DNA from: Candidatus Rifleibacteriota bacterium
Lineage (GTDB): Bacteria; Muiribacteriota; Ozemobacteria; Ozemobacterales; Ozemobacteraceae
Assembly: GCA_018818125.1 (NCBI GenBank)
Contig: JAHISQ010000031.1
Location: 62,001-126,000 of the forward strand
Length of the DNA stretch: 64,000 nt
Reading direction: 5' to 3'
Positions 17,034 to 26,890 of this stretch are shown piece by piece. The position numbers were made by a program, and so were the translations under genes. The stretch's first letter is position 1, and each line of letters begins with the position of its first letter. The notes beneath the pieces were generated by a model. That model saw only the letters and a list, made by a program, of their open reading frames with translations, was not told the DNA's origin and made no database searches.

Positions 17034-18370
17034 GCGGCGGGAATCCCTTCATTTACATCGTCCTGCAAAATGCGGTTGGTCATCTCGCCAAGTCTTTTGG
17101 CATAAGCCCGATAGCCTATGTTTAGAGCAATAGCAAAGCCGGTTGAGGTTCTTGAACCAAGCAGACGTTTTGCGACTGAAGGCAGGCGATAGGCGTGGTT
17201 CCAGGCCCAGAGCAGACCCTGTTGTATCTGTTCGACACTCATTCCCTTGGGCTGAATAACTATGTGTTCAACATCATAAAGCGACCAGTTGTTTGTGAGA
17301 ATGCGGTTTTCTGCGGCAAGCTTACGGTAGGCTCCTGTATTAGGAAAGGGCGTGTAAGTTGAAAACCTTGGCAGATCGACATAAGCCTTGTCACAAAAAT
17401 CAACGGTGCGCTTAAATATATCCGGCTTGTCGTCGTCGAGACCAAAAACAAAGCAGGCCTGCACGCCCATGCCGTGGTCATGCATGCGCTTAACCAGATC
17501 TACATAAAAATTAACCGAATTGTGGTTCTTTCCTATCGAGCCAATCGACATCTGGTTTACTGACTCAAAGCCGATCAGCAATCCTTTACAGCCGCTTTCA
17601 CCGACAATTTTCATCAGTTCGGGATCTTCGCCAATCTTGGTAGTAGAGAGTCCAAACCAGTGTTTGTTGATTTTTTTTAACTCACGAAAAAGGTCTTTAG
17701 CGTATGCCGGTTCTTCCATCGGACTCGGGTCGAGCAGTACGAATTCTTTGCCGGGCAATGAAGCGGCTTCGGCTACCACCTCATCGATCGGGCGCATATA
17801 AAAATTCCTGCCCCAGGTTGCCGGAATCGAACAGAAGTCGCAGTCATTCAAACAACCACGGGTTGCCCAGATACTGGAGGTCGTTATATATCCTTCTTTT
17901 TTAAGCAGATCACGGCGGGCAATCGGGTAATTGACCAGCGAAGGCGACTTTAGCGCAACATATTTCTGCTGCATCTGGCCGTTATTAAAGTCTCTGATCA
18001 GCTGGGGCCAGGTTTCTTCGCCAAAGCCGACAACAAGACTGTCGGCATGCAAAGCAGCTTCTTCGGGCAGCAGAGTCGCGTGTACGCCGCCGAGAACAAC
18101 GGGAATACCGCGGCGTCTGAAGTGATCAGCAATAGCATAGCCGCGCGGCGCGGTTCCAGTGATTATGGTAATGCCAATAAGGTCAGGCCGGGATTCAAAA
18201 TCGACGAGTTGCACGCCCTCATCGCAGATTTCTACTTCAATATCGAGCTCAGGCGGCACCAGCGCAGCCAGTGTCGTTAAAGTCAGAGGTGCGTAGCGTA
18301 ACGATTTCGGAAAATTGCCAACCCGGTAACGATGAACAGTTCCACTGGGCTGAATTAAAAGTATCTTCAT
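17030..18370 (-). CDS. B12-binding-type radical SAM protein (copy 4 of 4, first gene of operon)
   Basis: The protein has 446 residues from the ATG at 18370 (KILLIQPSGTVHRYRVG), which has an AAAGGAAA ribosome site; the frame stays open 36 codons upstream but without such a site. The B12-type domain has VVLGGVHATLLPEEA, the rSAM motif CLNDCDFC gives Cys 173, 177 and 180, and later LLIGFESVNQ and TPFPNTGAYRKL follow. It is the most divergent of the four: the conserved DDNI strand of the others is replaced by LLDPSPMEEP. It heads the operon behind the promoter at 18432-18460. Confidence 0.88.
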   Translation of the reverse strand: MKILLIQPSGTVHRYRVGNFPKSLRYAPLTLTTLAALVPPELDIEVEICDEGVQLVDFESRPDLIGITIITGTAPRGYAIADHFRRRGIPVVLGGVHATLLPEEAALHADSLVVGFGEETWPQLIRDFNNGQMQQKYVALKSPSLVNYPIARRDLLKKEGYITTSSIWATRGCLNDCDFCSIPATWGRNFYMRPIDEVVAEAASLPGKEFVLLDPSPMEEPAYAKDLFRELKKINKHWFGLSTTKIGEDPELMKIVGESGCKGLLIGFESVNQMSIGSIGKNHNSVNFYVDLVKRMHDHGMGVQACFVFGLDDDKPDIFKRTVDFCDKAYVDLPRFSTYTPFPNTGAYRKLAAENRILTNNWSLYDVEHIVIQPKGMSVEQIQQGLLWAWNHAYRLPSVAKRLLGSRTSTGFAIALNIGYRAYAKRLGEMTNRILQDDVNEGIPAA

Positions 18371-18431
18371 CTGACAGGTTTCCTTTGCCCGGCTCAATTT
18401 TATAAATGTATCAATTAGAGGCACATCTGTA

Positions 18432-18460
18432 ATAATACATCCTCTGCCAAGTTTTGTGAA
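18432..18460 (-). promoter_or_regulatory. Promoter of the radical SAM operon
   Basis: On the minus strand TTCACA (5/6 to the -35 consensus) is followed after exactly 17 bases by TATTAT (5/6 to the -10). A start near 18425 would give a leader of about 55 bases before the ATG at 18370. It is sigma70-like. It lies in the divergent spacer with the methyltransferase gene. Confidence 0.6.
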
Positions 18461-18524
18461 ATGTTTTGGAGCCTGCATACTGAAGTGTAAATTTTGTTCA
18501 AATCAGCCGCACAAATGATGTAGA

Positions 18525-19229
18525 ATGGTTCTCCAGTCGAATTGCCAATCTAGAATTGGCAGCGTAATAGACAAGGAACATATTTTGCCACTGCAATTAC
18601 ATCAAAAAAATGAGCCATGCCTCTTGTGTCATAATGAGGGAACCGCGTTCTATAAAGATGTTTACTACCTCTGCCCGGAATGCCGCGGGATTTTTCGACC
18701 ACAGCGTCTGCTGCTCGACCCGCAACGCGAAAAAGCAAGATATGAAACACATAACAACGACGTCAACGATATTAGATACCAGAATTTCGTTGCGCCAGTA
18801 GTAAACGCCGTCTTACAGGACTTTACTCCACAGCATCGCGGACTCGACTTTGGCGCCGGCACCGGGCCGGTTATTTCCAAGCTACTCCATGATCAAGACT
18901 ATCAGATCAGCCTGTATGACCCGTTTTTTCATAATTACCCGGAACTGCTGACGCAAAAATACGATTACATTGTGTGCTGCGAGGTGATCGAGCATTTTTA
19001 CCGACCGGCAAAAGAGTTCACCCTACTCAAAAGCCTTTTAAAGACCGAAGGCAGATTATATTGCATGACCGAGATATACACGCCACAGATTGACTTTGTC
19101 AGATGGCGCTACCGCAACGATGAGACACACGTCTTCATCTATCAGGCTGAAACGCTGCAATGGGTAAAGCAGGCAATCGACTTTACCGCGCTGAAAATCG
19201 ACAACCGGCTGATTCAATTCGAAAATTAG
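18525..19229 (+). CDS. Class I SAM-dependent methyltransferase with N-terminal zinc ribbon
   Basis: The product has up to 234 residues. CLLCHNEG and YLCPEC form a four-Cys zinc ribbon near the N-terminus, followed by a connector with NDVNDIRYQNFVAPVV and the SAM-binding motif I LDFGAGTGP near residue 110. Motifs VCCEVIEHF and a GRLYCMTE strand follow. This is the layout of the Methyltransf_23 type often found with sugar or lipid biosynthesis genes. The ATG at 18525 has no clear ribosome site; a TTG at 18585 has AAGGA at good spacing and would still keep both Cys pairs, so the true start may be there. It is divergent from the rSAM operon. Confidence 0.8.
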   Translation: MVLQSNCQSRIGSVIDKEHILPLQLHQKNEPCLLCHNEGTAFYKDVYYLCPECRGIFRPQRLLLDPQREKARYETHNNDVNDIRYQNFVAPVVNAVLQDFTPQHRGLDFGAGTGPVISKLLHDQDYQISLYDPFFHNYPELLTQKYDYIVCCEVIEHFYRPAKEFTLLKSLLKTEGRLYCMTEIYTPQIDFVRWRYRNDETHVFIYQAETLQWVKQAIDFTALKIDNRLIQFEN

Positions 19230-19387
19230 CGAAGCAGACTAAACTATTCACACAACCAAACCGGCTATACTAGCGGTATCGTAATCGACGGTCACAGATT
19301 AATCACAGAAAACAAATCTCCTATTGTCTGCTCGCTCTGAATATTGTAATTAACTTATATCCGTTCAAAATTAATAGAGAGGCCATA

Positions 19388-22300
19388 ATGAAACATCTGA
19401 ACCACAAAATAGCAACGCTAATACTGATCACTTTTCTAGCATGTTGCACACAACTTGCGGCAACGAGCCTGAATGACAAGACACCAGTCGATTTTGACTT
19501 CAAAACGAGCAGCGAAAAACTGGAAATTGAGCTTGAGCATCCCGGCAATCGCTATCTCGCCATTGCGGTGCACTTCGCCGACAACAACGTTCCCGAAGGT
19601 AGCATCAGAATTAAAGCCAACAAAACAATCAAAGTCGGGAAAGGCACTTTTTGTTTTGACATTGACCGCGAACTTTTTGTTCATGACGGGGTTATCAGTC
19701 TGGTTGACAATATGGCACCTGCTTCCGGGAAATGGCAACTGCAAGTTTCTGCGACAAATTTGCCGGTCAACGGCTCTCTTGAACTGGTCGACCTCGGACC
19801 AGCACCTGCAATAGAATATTCAGATAATACCGGACTGATAAAGATCAAAAAGCCGGGCGTTGCTGCTATCAACGCCTATGCGCGCACCGAACATCCAGAT
19901 TTTGCAAATAGTGAAGGGGTTTTTAGAGGCTCTCTGACCAGCGATGGCGACATTCTTATTCCAGCCCCGGTTGGCCTTTACAGGCTTGGGCACGAATCCG
20001 GCATGGTCAGCAGCATTGAAGCTCAGTTCATTCCCGTTCATGCCGGGAAAATAACCCTTATTGAAAATTGGCCACAGATCCCGGCAGAAGGTTTTGCTCT
20101 TAACCAGACAGAGGCATCAGGCTCGGTCCCCGTCATGGAAAAGGAATTGAAAATTCGCAGTACCAGACTAATCGACAACGAAACGGTTGGCGTGCGTTTT
20201 GCAACGCCAAACTGGCGGGGTAAAATTACCAATAGCGACCTCGAAATCCAGGAAGGTGGCAATCCCGGTCTGGTGCTATCGGCCGGTTCAATTGCAGATC
20301 CATTACATCTTGTGATTCTGCTGGATTCTTCCGGCTCCATGAAAAAAGATATGAAAACGGCGCTGGAATCGGTTGAAAAGTTCATCAAACAACTTCCAGA
20401 AGAAACCATCGTCGAACTTATCGATTTTGATACCAAGCCACACGAAATAGAAGCAAAAAACCGAAACGAGCTGCTTAAATCAGTAAAAAAAATAAAGGCA
20501 GATGGCGCTACCTGTCTAAATGACAGTGTAATGCTTGGCTTAAAAAAATCAGAAACCAGATCACGGCCAGCAATACTGCTTTTCACTGACGGCTTTGACG
20601 CTAACTACAACGACACCGCGCCGGGCAGTAAAACTAAGCCAGACGAAATGTTCAAAACTGTCAGCGCAGCTCAGACACCAATTTTCACCATAGGGTTTGG
20701 CAACAAGCCCGATGAAGTAACGCTGCGCCGACTCGCCACCCTTTCTGGTGGCCGTTACAGCGCAGCCAATCAAAGTAATCTCAGCCAGGTATTCGAGCAG
20801 ATGGCTTCAATACTGGGTAGCGAACACGAAATGGTTTATCGTCGCCCCGGCATAAGAGGCAACTCCGATGCGCCGGTTATCAGCATAGTGCTTGATGTCA
20901 GCGGCTCTATGAACGCATCACCAGCAGAAGAAGGTTGCGATTATCGGCTCGAAAAAGCAAAAGCAATTCTTCGCAACCTGATCAACAATCTCCCGGAAGG
21001 CGCTATAGCGCAATTAACAGTTTACAATCTGTCAATAAACGTTGTTCAGGTATTCACCGGTGATAAAATGCAGTTATTAAGCAGTCTTGCGCCAGTTTCT
21101 GCAGGCGGCGGTACAGCTACGTTCGAAACTCTCGAAGTGGCCTTTAAAATGCTCAAAGAAGTCCCTTCAGACCGCAAATACATGCTCTTTATTACCGATG
21201 CCGGATTGGAAATAGAAGAAGAAGACGCAGAAAAAGCCGCTTTGCTGGGCAGTATAAAAGATAATGGCATCCAGATGACCTGGATTGGTATGGTAGAAGA
21301 AAAGGAAAAAGCACCTTTTGACGTGGCCGCCAGACTTTGCAATGGGCACGCAGTTGTTTCTACTGATTTCACTGCTGTTGAAAAGGCTATTGAGCGGCTA
21401 AGTCAGGCAATTTGCGTTTCTGCAGTCAACGATGACCGCATTCCAGTTAAGCTTACTCTGAGTCGTCGGCAGGAAGACGGTAAAATGCTGACGATGAGCG
21501 CTGCCGAAAAATTCAAGCTGCCACCACCGCCGGTAACCGACAAAGCCTCAGTAAATGGCCTCAAACTCACTATTTCAGATATGCCAAAAACTCTCGACCG
21601 CTACAGCGTGGATCTTAATCGCGAGCTGTATGGCAACAGTAAAGTTCGCGAAGAAACCTTGATAACGCAGAGATTTCCGGTAGCTGTTGTGGGGAATAAC
21701 AAGGCGATGCAGTTGACTGTAGTTGAAGCGATTCAGATGTCGAGTTTTCGCGGATTCAATCTGCCCTGCGTCGCCCTTAAACTGAAATTACAAAATACCC
21801 TTCCGGAACAGGATGTTGTCGTATTAGAAAACAACCAGATGCACCCAGCCAACATGGTTGGTGATGCAGCCAAACCTGTTAAGACAATAAAAGCGATACC
21901 TCCTTACCTGATCCCAGATCTACGCATTCATCTGTTGGCAAAATTTAATGATGAGCCAGCACGCCCACTCTCAGAACTGTCATTCCTTGTCGAGGATCCC
22001 CTGGTAACACCTGATGACACCAGTCTGCAACTTAACCCTTCAGAAACACTCGAAGGCTATCTTGTTTTTCAAATGCCCGAAACCAACGAATTGAAAAAAA
22101 TCTCTCTGAGCTACTACGACACCAACTATGGCAATATCGAGCTGAGCATTGTCGGTGACATGCAAACTTCTGCTAACACAAACACTGACTCATCCTCCAT
22201 AAAGCTGGAAAAACAGCCAGAAGGAACCCTTTCAGAAAGCGTCGGCATAAAACTGACCGGCTATAGCGATCAGAAAATCATGAATGCCGAAGACAACACA

Positions 22301-25042
22301 AATACCGGCCTCACCCTCCGACAATATGAGTTTCAGGTTGTCTCTGCAGCGCAGACAATACTTGATTTTGCACCAGCTGAGCGCATGAGCCTGCTTCTGC
22401 CAACCCGTTTTGGGCATCTGGTCTGTCAGCCATCTCCGCGCAATCAAATTCTGCCAATGGGCTGGTATCAGCCAACGCTTTTCGTTCCGGGAGCTAATAA
22501 CAAACTCAGACAGGCCTATGTTTTTCCACAAAAATTGGCTGAGAGAGTCAAAGGCACGCTGCGCATAGATATTGCAGATAACGAAATTCTTTTGCCAGCT
22601 GGAGACAGCGGAATCAAAGCAGACTCGCCAATTGTCACGGCAAAAGGTGATGACATAACACTTGCTATCAATTCATGGCAACTCATCAATGACAATCTTT
22701 TGCTCGACATCACTTTGCACGACGAAAAAAGTGGCGAAGGAACTCAAATCAAAGCTGACGATATATGTCAGCTGCAAATTGGCGACGAAAGCCTCAGCTG
22801 TACGTCTGAGACCCCTGACTATGTTTTTAGTTTCCTTGAATCTATCGATATAGCAGATGGCCAGCAACGTCGCGGACTTATCACCATTATGCTTGAAGGT
22901 CGTGAAATAACTGCTGAGACCAGACTGGTTTCAAAAATTTTCGACCTCAATCTTGCACTAGACAAGAAGAGATCAACAAAAATAGATGATTACATGCTAT
23001 GCAGCGCGGATAATTTCACCGGTGGCAATAGCGAAATTTTAAGCGAAATCATGGAAGCTACTAACAAGCTCTGGCAGCAACGACGCGCCGAAGGCTGGAA
23101 GAAAAAAGGTAACGTGCAGACAAAGACGATAGCTGCAACCAATAAAGACAACACAAAAGCAACAGCTTCTGCAAATAGATTGCCAGCACCAACACTCGAT
23201 TCCCAAAGTAAAAGCGTCTGGCAGAGCATGTTACGTCTTGGCGAAACCGAATTTCTGGATGCACTGCGCAAGATTCGCTGTCTGCCAGCACCAGTCAATA
23301 CACGTTACCCGGTATATAGCCCCGAAATTGTCATTCTGCAAGGATGGGGAACACAAAGCGACCTCTTTAACATGGCCAGCTTATATTACAGCGCCAACGG
23401 AAAAATCATCGAAGAACTGCCTGGCAGCGCAACTCTCAATGACAAAGGAAAAGAAGCACTGCTTAAATCAACTGGCTGGAATAGCGAAATTGAATGCCTG
23501 CCAGTGCTCGTAAGCAATGATAAGCAACTGGTCTTTCCTTTCTGCCAGAACTATGAACAGATCGCAGATCTATTTAACGATTGCAATAATGAAGCAGTAG
23601 AAGGACTTAACGAAGAGACAGTTAGTATCGACATAAGCCTGCAGGTAAAGCCAAAACAAAAAGATCAAACGGCGCAAATGGCGGACATGGGCGGAATTCT
23701 TGGCGGCAACGACAGCGAAGAAATCAGTGAATTACTACCAATTCTGCAACTGAACGGCATTCGCTATGACCTGCTTTCACGTGCGCCCATCGATGTAATT
23801 TACCTTTCTAACGGTCAAACCTTGAGTGCTGTAGCAGAGAGCGCTGAAGGAAAAATGACAAATGAAGCCGAGCCACTGAACATTGGAGAATATGAAGTAA
23901 TCGGCGAATCTATACGCATAAATTTTGGTGATGAACGGCTCGAATTCGAGCGTAAAATAGATAGAAATACTTCAATTGCTGACACATTCAGAACTCTGGC
24001 CTTATGCCTGCCAGATCTGCCGGCCAGCGCCGCCATAAGTTTGTCTGAGAGCTTTTCGGCAGGCAAAGGTGAAGAAGTGCCCAATTCAATATCAGTTGCA
24101 AAATGGCTGACACGCAGCAAGATTTACAAATTTCTTGCTCTGCATTGCGAAGCTGAACACGAAGCTGCTGTCCAAACCGGAGTAAAAATTGGCAGGCCAG
24201 GACGTAATATGCGGGCAATAATAGTTACTCTGAATCGAAACAGCAACAACCTTGATCTTAAAATGGATCTACGTCAGATTAATCCGCAGGCACAGGGAAA
24301 CGCACAGGCAATTCGCGCATTCAATTACTACATGGGATTTGCCAACGCCATCGCTGAAGAACAGGCCACTGGCGGGCATGGCCTTATCAGCAGATGGTCT
24401 TGCGCTTCTCAACAAATCAACCTGATTGGCCCTGATGAGATAGGGGCTCTCGTCGAAATACTTGGCAAAAATGAAAAAATCAGTGAAACAACACGAAACC
24501 GCCTTATGGCATCGGCAGAACGTGGAGAAGCCATCATGTTTCCCACCTATGCACCAGAAATCGATGGCAAATTGCTGCTAAGCTGGATGACGTTCGACCC
24601 CGAAACTTACGCCATGAATTCGATTATCGAAACTGGCGAGCATGGCGCCGGTGTCGAATACAATATTAATCAGATGATAGAAGATGCGAACAAAGTTGGA
24701 ATCGGTTTTCTGGCTGGAACAGAATCTTCTATATGGGCAGTTACCGCTTTTAAACTAAAATATGACGATATGCGGAAAGTAATTATTGCCGCCAAAAAGC
24801 TTTGTCTCCAAATTGCTCAGCATTTGAGCGATCTCGGAAGTATGCCACAACTCAAAATGGGTGACGCATCGCTTGGCAGCGGCGGGTTTTCCGGCAGTGT
24901 CGGCAATGCTAATCTTAACGTTGGCTTCGGCGATTTATCTTCTGCCAAATTCAGCGAATTCTTCAAAAAACCAACAATTGGCTTCAGCTTCAGCTATAAA
25001 GACGGATTTGAGCTGGCGGTCAAAAATTACTTTGGCGACTGA
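19388..25042 (+). CDS. Giant exported protein with two von Willebrand factor A domains
   Basis: The protein has 1884 residues. A signal peptide (residues about 1-23, IATLILITFLACCTQLAA) is followed by a beta-rich segment to about 290. vWA domain 1 begins near 304 with LDSSGSM, has its MIDAS Thr in GATCLNDS and Asp in LLFTDGFD. vWA domain 2 begins near 497 with LDVSGSM, GGGTATFE and FITDAG. Both metal sites look complete. The remaining 1200 residues are beta/alpha and match nothing I know; a Gly/Ser/Phe-rich end (SLGSGGFSGSVGNANLNVG) closes the protein. The start ATG has AGAGAGG. A large periplasmic or surface adhesion/scaffold role is an inference. Confidence 0.8.
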   Translation: MKHLNHKIATLILITFLACCTQLAATSLNDKTPVDFDFKTSSEKLEIELEHPGNRYLAIAVHFADNNVPEGSIRIKANKTIKVGKGTFCFDIDRELFVHDGVISLVDNMAPASGKWQLQVSATNLPVNGSLELVDLGPAPAIEYSDNTGLIKIKKPGVAAINAYARTEHPDFANSEGVFRGSLTSDGDILIPAPVGLYRLGHESGMVSSIEAQFIPVHAGKITLIENWPQIPAEGFALNQTEASGSVPVMEKELKIRSTRLIDNETVGVRFATPNWRGKITNSDLEIQEGGNPGLVLSAGSIADPLHLVILLDSSGSMKKDMKTALESVEKFIKQLPEETIVELIDFDTKPHEIEAKNRNELLKSVKKIKADGATCLNDSVMLGLKKSETRSRPAILLFTDGFDANYNDTAPGSKTKPDEMFKTVSAAQTPIFTIGFGNKPDEVTLRRLATLSGGRYSAANQSNLSQVFEQMASILGSEHEMVYRRPGIRGNSDAPVISIVLDVSGSMNASPAEEGCDYRLEKAKAILRNLINNLPEGAIAQLTVYNLSINVVQVFTGDKMQLLSSLAPVSAGGGTATFETLEVAFKMLKEVPSDRKYMLFITDAGLEIEEEDAEKAALLGSIKDNGIQMTWIGMVEEKEKAPFDVAARLCNGHAVVSTDFTAVEKAIERLSQAICVSAVNDDRIPVKLTLSRRQEDGKMLTMSAAEKFKLPPPPVTDKASVNGLKLTISDMPKTLDRYSVDLNRELYGNSKVREETLITQRFPVAVVGNNKAMQLTVVEAIQMSSFRGFNLPCVALKLKLQNTLPEQDVVVLENNQMHPANMVGDAAKPVKTIKAIPPYLIPDLRIHLLAKFNDEPARPLSELSFLVEDPLVTPDDTSLQLNPSETLEGYLVFQMPETNELKKISLSYYDTNYGNIELSIVGDMQTSANTNTDSSSIKLEKQPEGTLSESVGIKLTGYSDQKIMNAEDNTNTGLTLRQYEFQVVSAAQTILDFAPAERMSLLLPTRFGHLVCQPSPRNQILPMGWYQPTLFVPGANNKLRQAYVFPQKLAERVKGTLRIDIADNEILLPAGDSGIKADSPIVTAKGDDITLAINSWQLINDNLLLDITLHDEKSGEGTQIKADDICQLQIGDESLSCTSETPDYVFSFLESIDIADGQQRRGLITIMLEGREITAETRLVSKIFDLNLALDKKRSTKIDDYMLCSADNFTGGNSEILSEIMEATNKLWQQRRAEGWKKKGNVQTKTIAATNKDNTKATASANRLPAPTLDSQSKSVWQSMLRLGETEFLDALRKIRCLPAPVNTRYPVYSPEIVILQGWGTQSDLFNMASLYYSANGKIIEELPGSATLNDKGKEALLKSTGWNSEIECLPVLVSNDKQLVFPFCQNYEQIADLFNDCNNEAVEGLNEETVSIDISLQVKPKQKDQTAQMADMGGILGGNDSEEISELLPILQLNGIRYDLLSRAPIDVIYLSNGQTLSAVAESAEGKMTNEAEPLNIGEYEVIGESIRINFGDERLEFERKIDRNTSIADTFRTLALCLPDLPASAAISLSESFSAGKGEEVPNSISVAKWLTRSKIYKFLALHCEAEHEAAVQTGVKIGRPGRNMRAIIVTLNRNSNNLDLKMDLRQINPQAQGNAQAIRAFNYYMGFANAIAEEQATGGHGLISRWSCASQQINLIGPDEIGALVEILGKNEKISETTRNRLMASAERGEAIMFPTYAPEIDGKLLLSWMTFDPETYAMNSIIETGEHGAGVEYNINQMIEDANKVGIGFLAGTESSIWAVTAFKLKYDDMRKVIIAAKKLCLQIAQHLSDLGSMPQLKMGDASLGSGGFSGSVGNANLNVGFGDLSSAKFSEFFKKPTIGFSFSYKDGFELAVKNYFGD

Positions 25043-25095
25043 AACATTTGGGACAACCACAGCTCAAATGTGCTGACATGGCCGACAAAAAAACT

Positions 25096-25132
25096 GCCCG
25101 GCAATGCTGATAATGCATTACCGGGCGATTTT
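25096..25132. terminator. Bidirectional terminator between convergent genes
   Basis: GCCCGGCAATGC (25096-25107) pairs with GCATTACCGGGC (25115-25126) with one mismatch around a 7-base loop. A T run follows on the plus side and an A run precedes it, giving T's on the minus strand. It serves the giant vWA gene and the convergent gene at 25153. Confidence 0.85.
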
Positions 25133-25152
25133 AACCATGCAGTTAAATTGGT

Positions 25153-26031
25153 CTACTTAACTAAAGCTCTTAGAGCCTTTAGATTCATACTGTTAAGGAT
25201 TTCCAGAGCTCTTTTTTCTTCGGCATGCACTTCAACTATAATAGCTCTGACGCTTGTCGATGGTTTTTCAGAAAATTCAGGGTGTTCCATCAAAAACAGT
25301 TCGCCATCCTGGCGCGGTTTCCAGTCATTCCCCAGAAAAGCGTATGTAGTTCCCTCAACCCATGATTCATTGACCATTCGACCATCTTCATCGCGATAAA
25401 AGAACGTTCCGTCGCTGAGTTTACCCGATTTCGGGTTACTGGTAAAACTTTCGTTGAAATTGTTAATCGCTATGCGCACTCTAATATTTACATCACGTGG
25501 CGCATTGCGTTCAATAATCGCATTAATTTCCTGATTAACCGGAGCAAAACCAGACTCTATTTTTTTGGAAACTTCTTCTATCTGTTTCTGTAAACGTGCC
25601 ATTTCTTCAAAGTTGCCAGCCTCTGCTGCCTTACCTGCTTTTTCAGCAAGCTGCTCAAGCTCTTTGTTGGTATCGTTATCCACACTATTTTGAACCTCGG
25701 GCATTTTGTTGGCAAGTTCAAGCTCTAATTTAGCCTGAGCCTCGTCAATACGTTTTTTGTCGCGCCACTCAATGCTAAAATAGTGAACTAACGGATATTT
25801 TTCGCTACCTGACGCTATATTCTCGTCCTGCTCATCTCCCGATCTGTCGTTTTCATCCCATACTGTCATAATTCCAGTAGTTGCAGCGTTGCAAGCCTGA
25901 ATCACCTGGTCAAAAAAACTTATTTCTGCAGCTGTCTTCGGTCGAGTCTCTGAATCGGCAAATAATACACCAGTAAAAGCTAAAATCATCAATACGAACA
26001 GTGAAATTGCTATTTCTCGTTTAATATTCAT
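25153..26031 (-). CDS. Exported coiled-coil protein of unknown function
   Basis: The 292-residue product has a signal peptide or anchor (IAISLFVLMILAFTGVLFA), an acidic segment, a coiled coil (about 100-175, rich in Glu/Lys/Ala: LEQLAEKAGKAAEAGNFEE), and a C-terminal beta region with KLSDGTFFYRDEDGRMVNE. I recognise no family. The ATG at 26031 is used; a TTG three codons upstream is possible. It converges on the giant vWA gene across a shared terminator. Confidence 0.7.
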   Translation of the reverse strand: MNIKREIAISLFVLMILAFTGVLFADSETRPKTAAEISFFDQVIQACNAATTGIMTVWDENDRSGDEQDENIASGSEKYPLVHYFSIEWRDKKRIDEAQAKLELELANKMPEVQNSVDNDTNKELEQLAEKAGKAAEAGNFEEMARLQKQIEEVSKKIESGFAPVNQEINAIIERNAPRDVNIRVRIAINNFNESFTSNPKSGKLSDGTFFYRDEDGRMVNESWVEGTTYAFLGNDWKPRQDGELFLMEHPEFSEKPSTSVRAIIVEVHAEEKRALEILNSMNLKALRALVK

Positions 26032-26096
26032 AATTTTCAATTTTCCATATCTAATATTTCTACAAATAAAGGGTGTTGGTTATATATCAAAAAAAT

Positions 26097-26720
26097 TCAG
26101 GGAATATAGTTCACATATAATTCGAGATCAAGCGGTTCTTTGGGATGTGGCTGGGCATCGCGATGTCCAATCGCAACAAGCGTTTCGAGATGCATATCTT
26201 TTGCGCCAAGAATGGCTTCAAGCTCCCTGCGAGCCACTAATGCCCCTGAAATCCAGCATGAGCCAAGCCCCTCTTCGGTTGCGGCAAGCAACATATTCTG
26301 CACCAAAGCACCAGTAGCCTGTAATTCAGGGTGGCGCCTCAAATCACCGACCTGTTCTGGCGAAATATCAGTATCGGCAAGCAACTCATGAATCGGTGCC
26401 TGATAGGGCCTGCTAAATACTGCCAGCACGACCGGTGCATTGGCAAAAACCGTTGAAAAAACTTTTACCTTATCAAGTATAGCCTTCTGCTCAGAGTTTA
26501 TTCCAGAAAACATGAGATCAAGCCTGTCATTAACCGCATGGCGCATTTTTTGGATGACTTCGCCGTTAGTAACCACACTTATCGACCACGGAGTCGAATT
26601 GTTCGGACTAGGAGCGGCCAAACCAGCTTTGAGAATTTTTTCGAGCGAGGCCTGACGAATCGGCTCCGGCGTAAATCTTCGCACCGTTCGGCGCGCATAA
26701 ACTAATTCGCTGAATTCCAT
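26097..26720 (-). CDS. Nitroreductase-family FMN oxidoreductase
   Basis: NAD(P)H-dependent flavoprotein of the nitroreductase superfamily, 207 residues. Signatures are the N-terminal YARRTVRRFTPEP (FMN phosphate-binding Arg residues), GLAAPSPNNSTPW (normally ASSPNNxQPW, the FMN loop) and ATEEGLGSCWISG near residue 155. The Cys-containing GSCW motif is standard. The substrate cannot be predicted. The start ATG has a run of six G's as ribosome site. It is divergent from the gene at 26891. Confidence 0.88.
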   Translation of the reverse strand: MEFSELVYARRTVRRFTPEPIRQASLEKILKAGLAAPSPNNSTPWSISVVTNGEVIQKMRHAVNDRLDLMFSGINSEQKAILDKVKVFSTVFANAPVVLAVFSRPYQAPIHELLADTDISPEQVGDLRRHPELQATGALVQNMLLAATEEGLGSCWISGALVARRELEAILGAKDMHLETLVAIGHRDAQPHPKEPLDLELYVNYIP

Positions 26721-26820
26721 ACCAACCCCCCAAATAAAACTTTATTGAAATTGATTTTAGCATAATTCATTTGCCTGATTCCAGATTATAGTAAAATACA
26801 GCTGCAGCAAAAAACTAAAT

Positions 26821-26834
26821 CTGTTAATTAACAG
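26821..26834. repeat. Perfect 14-bp palindrome, candidate operator
   Basis: CTGTTAATTAACAG reads identically on both strands. It sits in the 170-bp spacer between the divergent nitroreductase gene and the exported protein gene at 26891, where a dimeric repressor could control both. No regulator gene is adjacent. Confidence 0.4.
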
Positions 26835-26890
26835 CTGCGTTTGACCTTTTGAGAAGACAAACAGACAACGTCCCACTGGGGGGGTGTACC

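Noticed and set aside
26878..26884. Phase-variable G7 tract
   Set aside because: Seven G's lie outside the coding frame and act as a ribosome site; length variation cannot be judged from one sequence. Kept only as a side remark.
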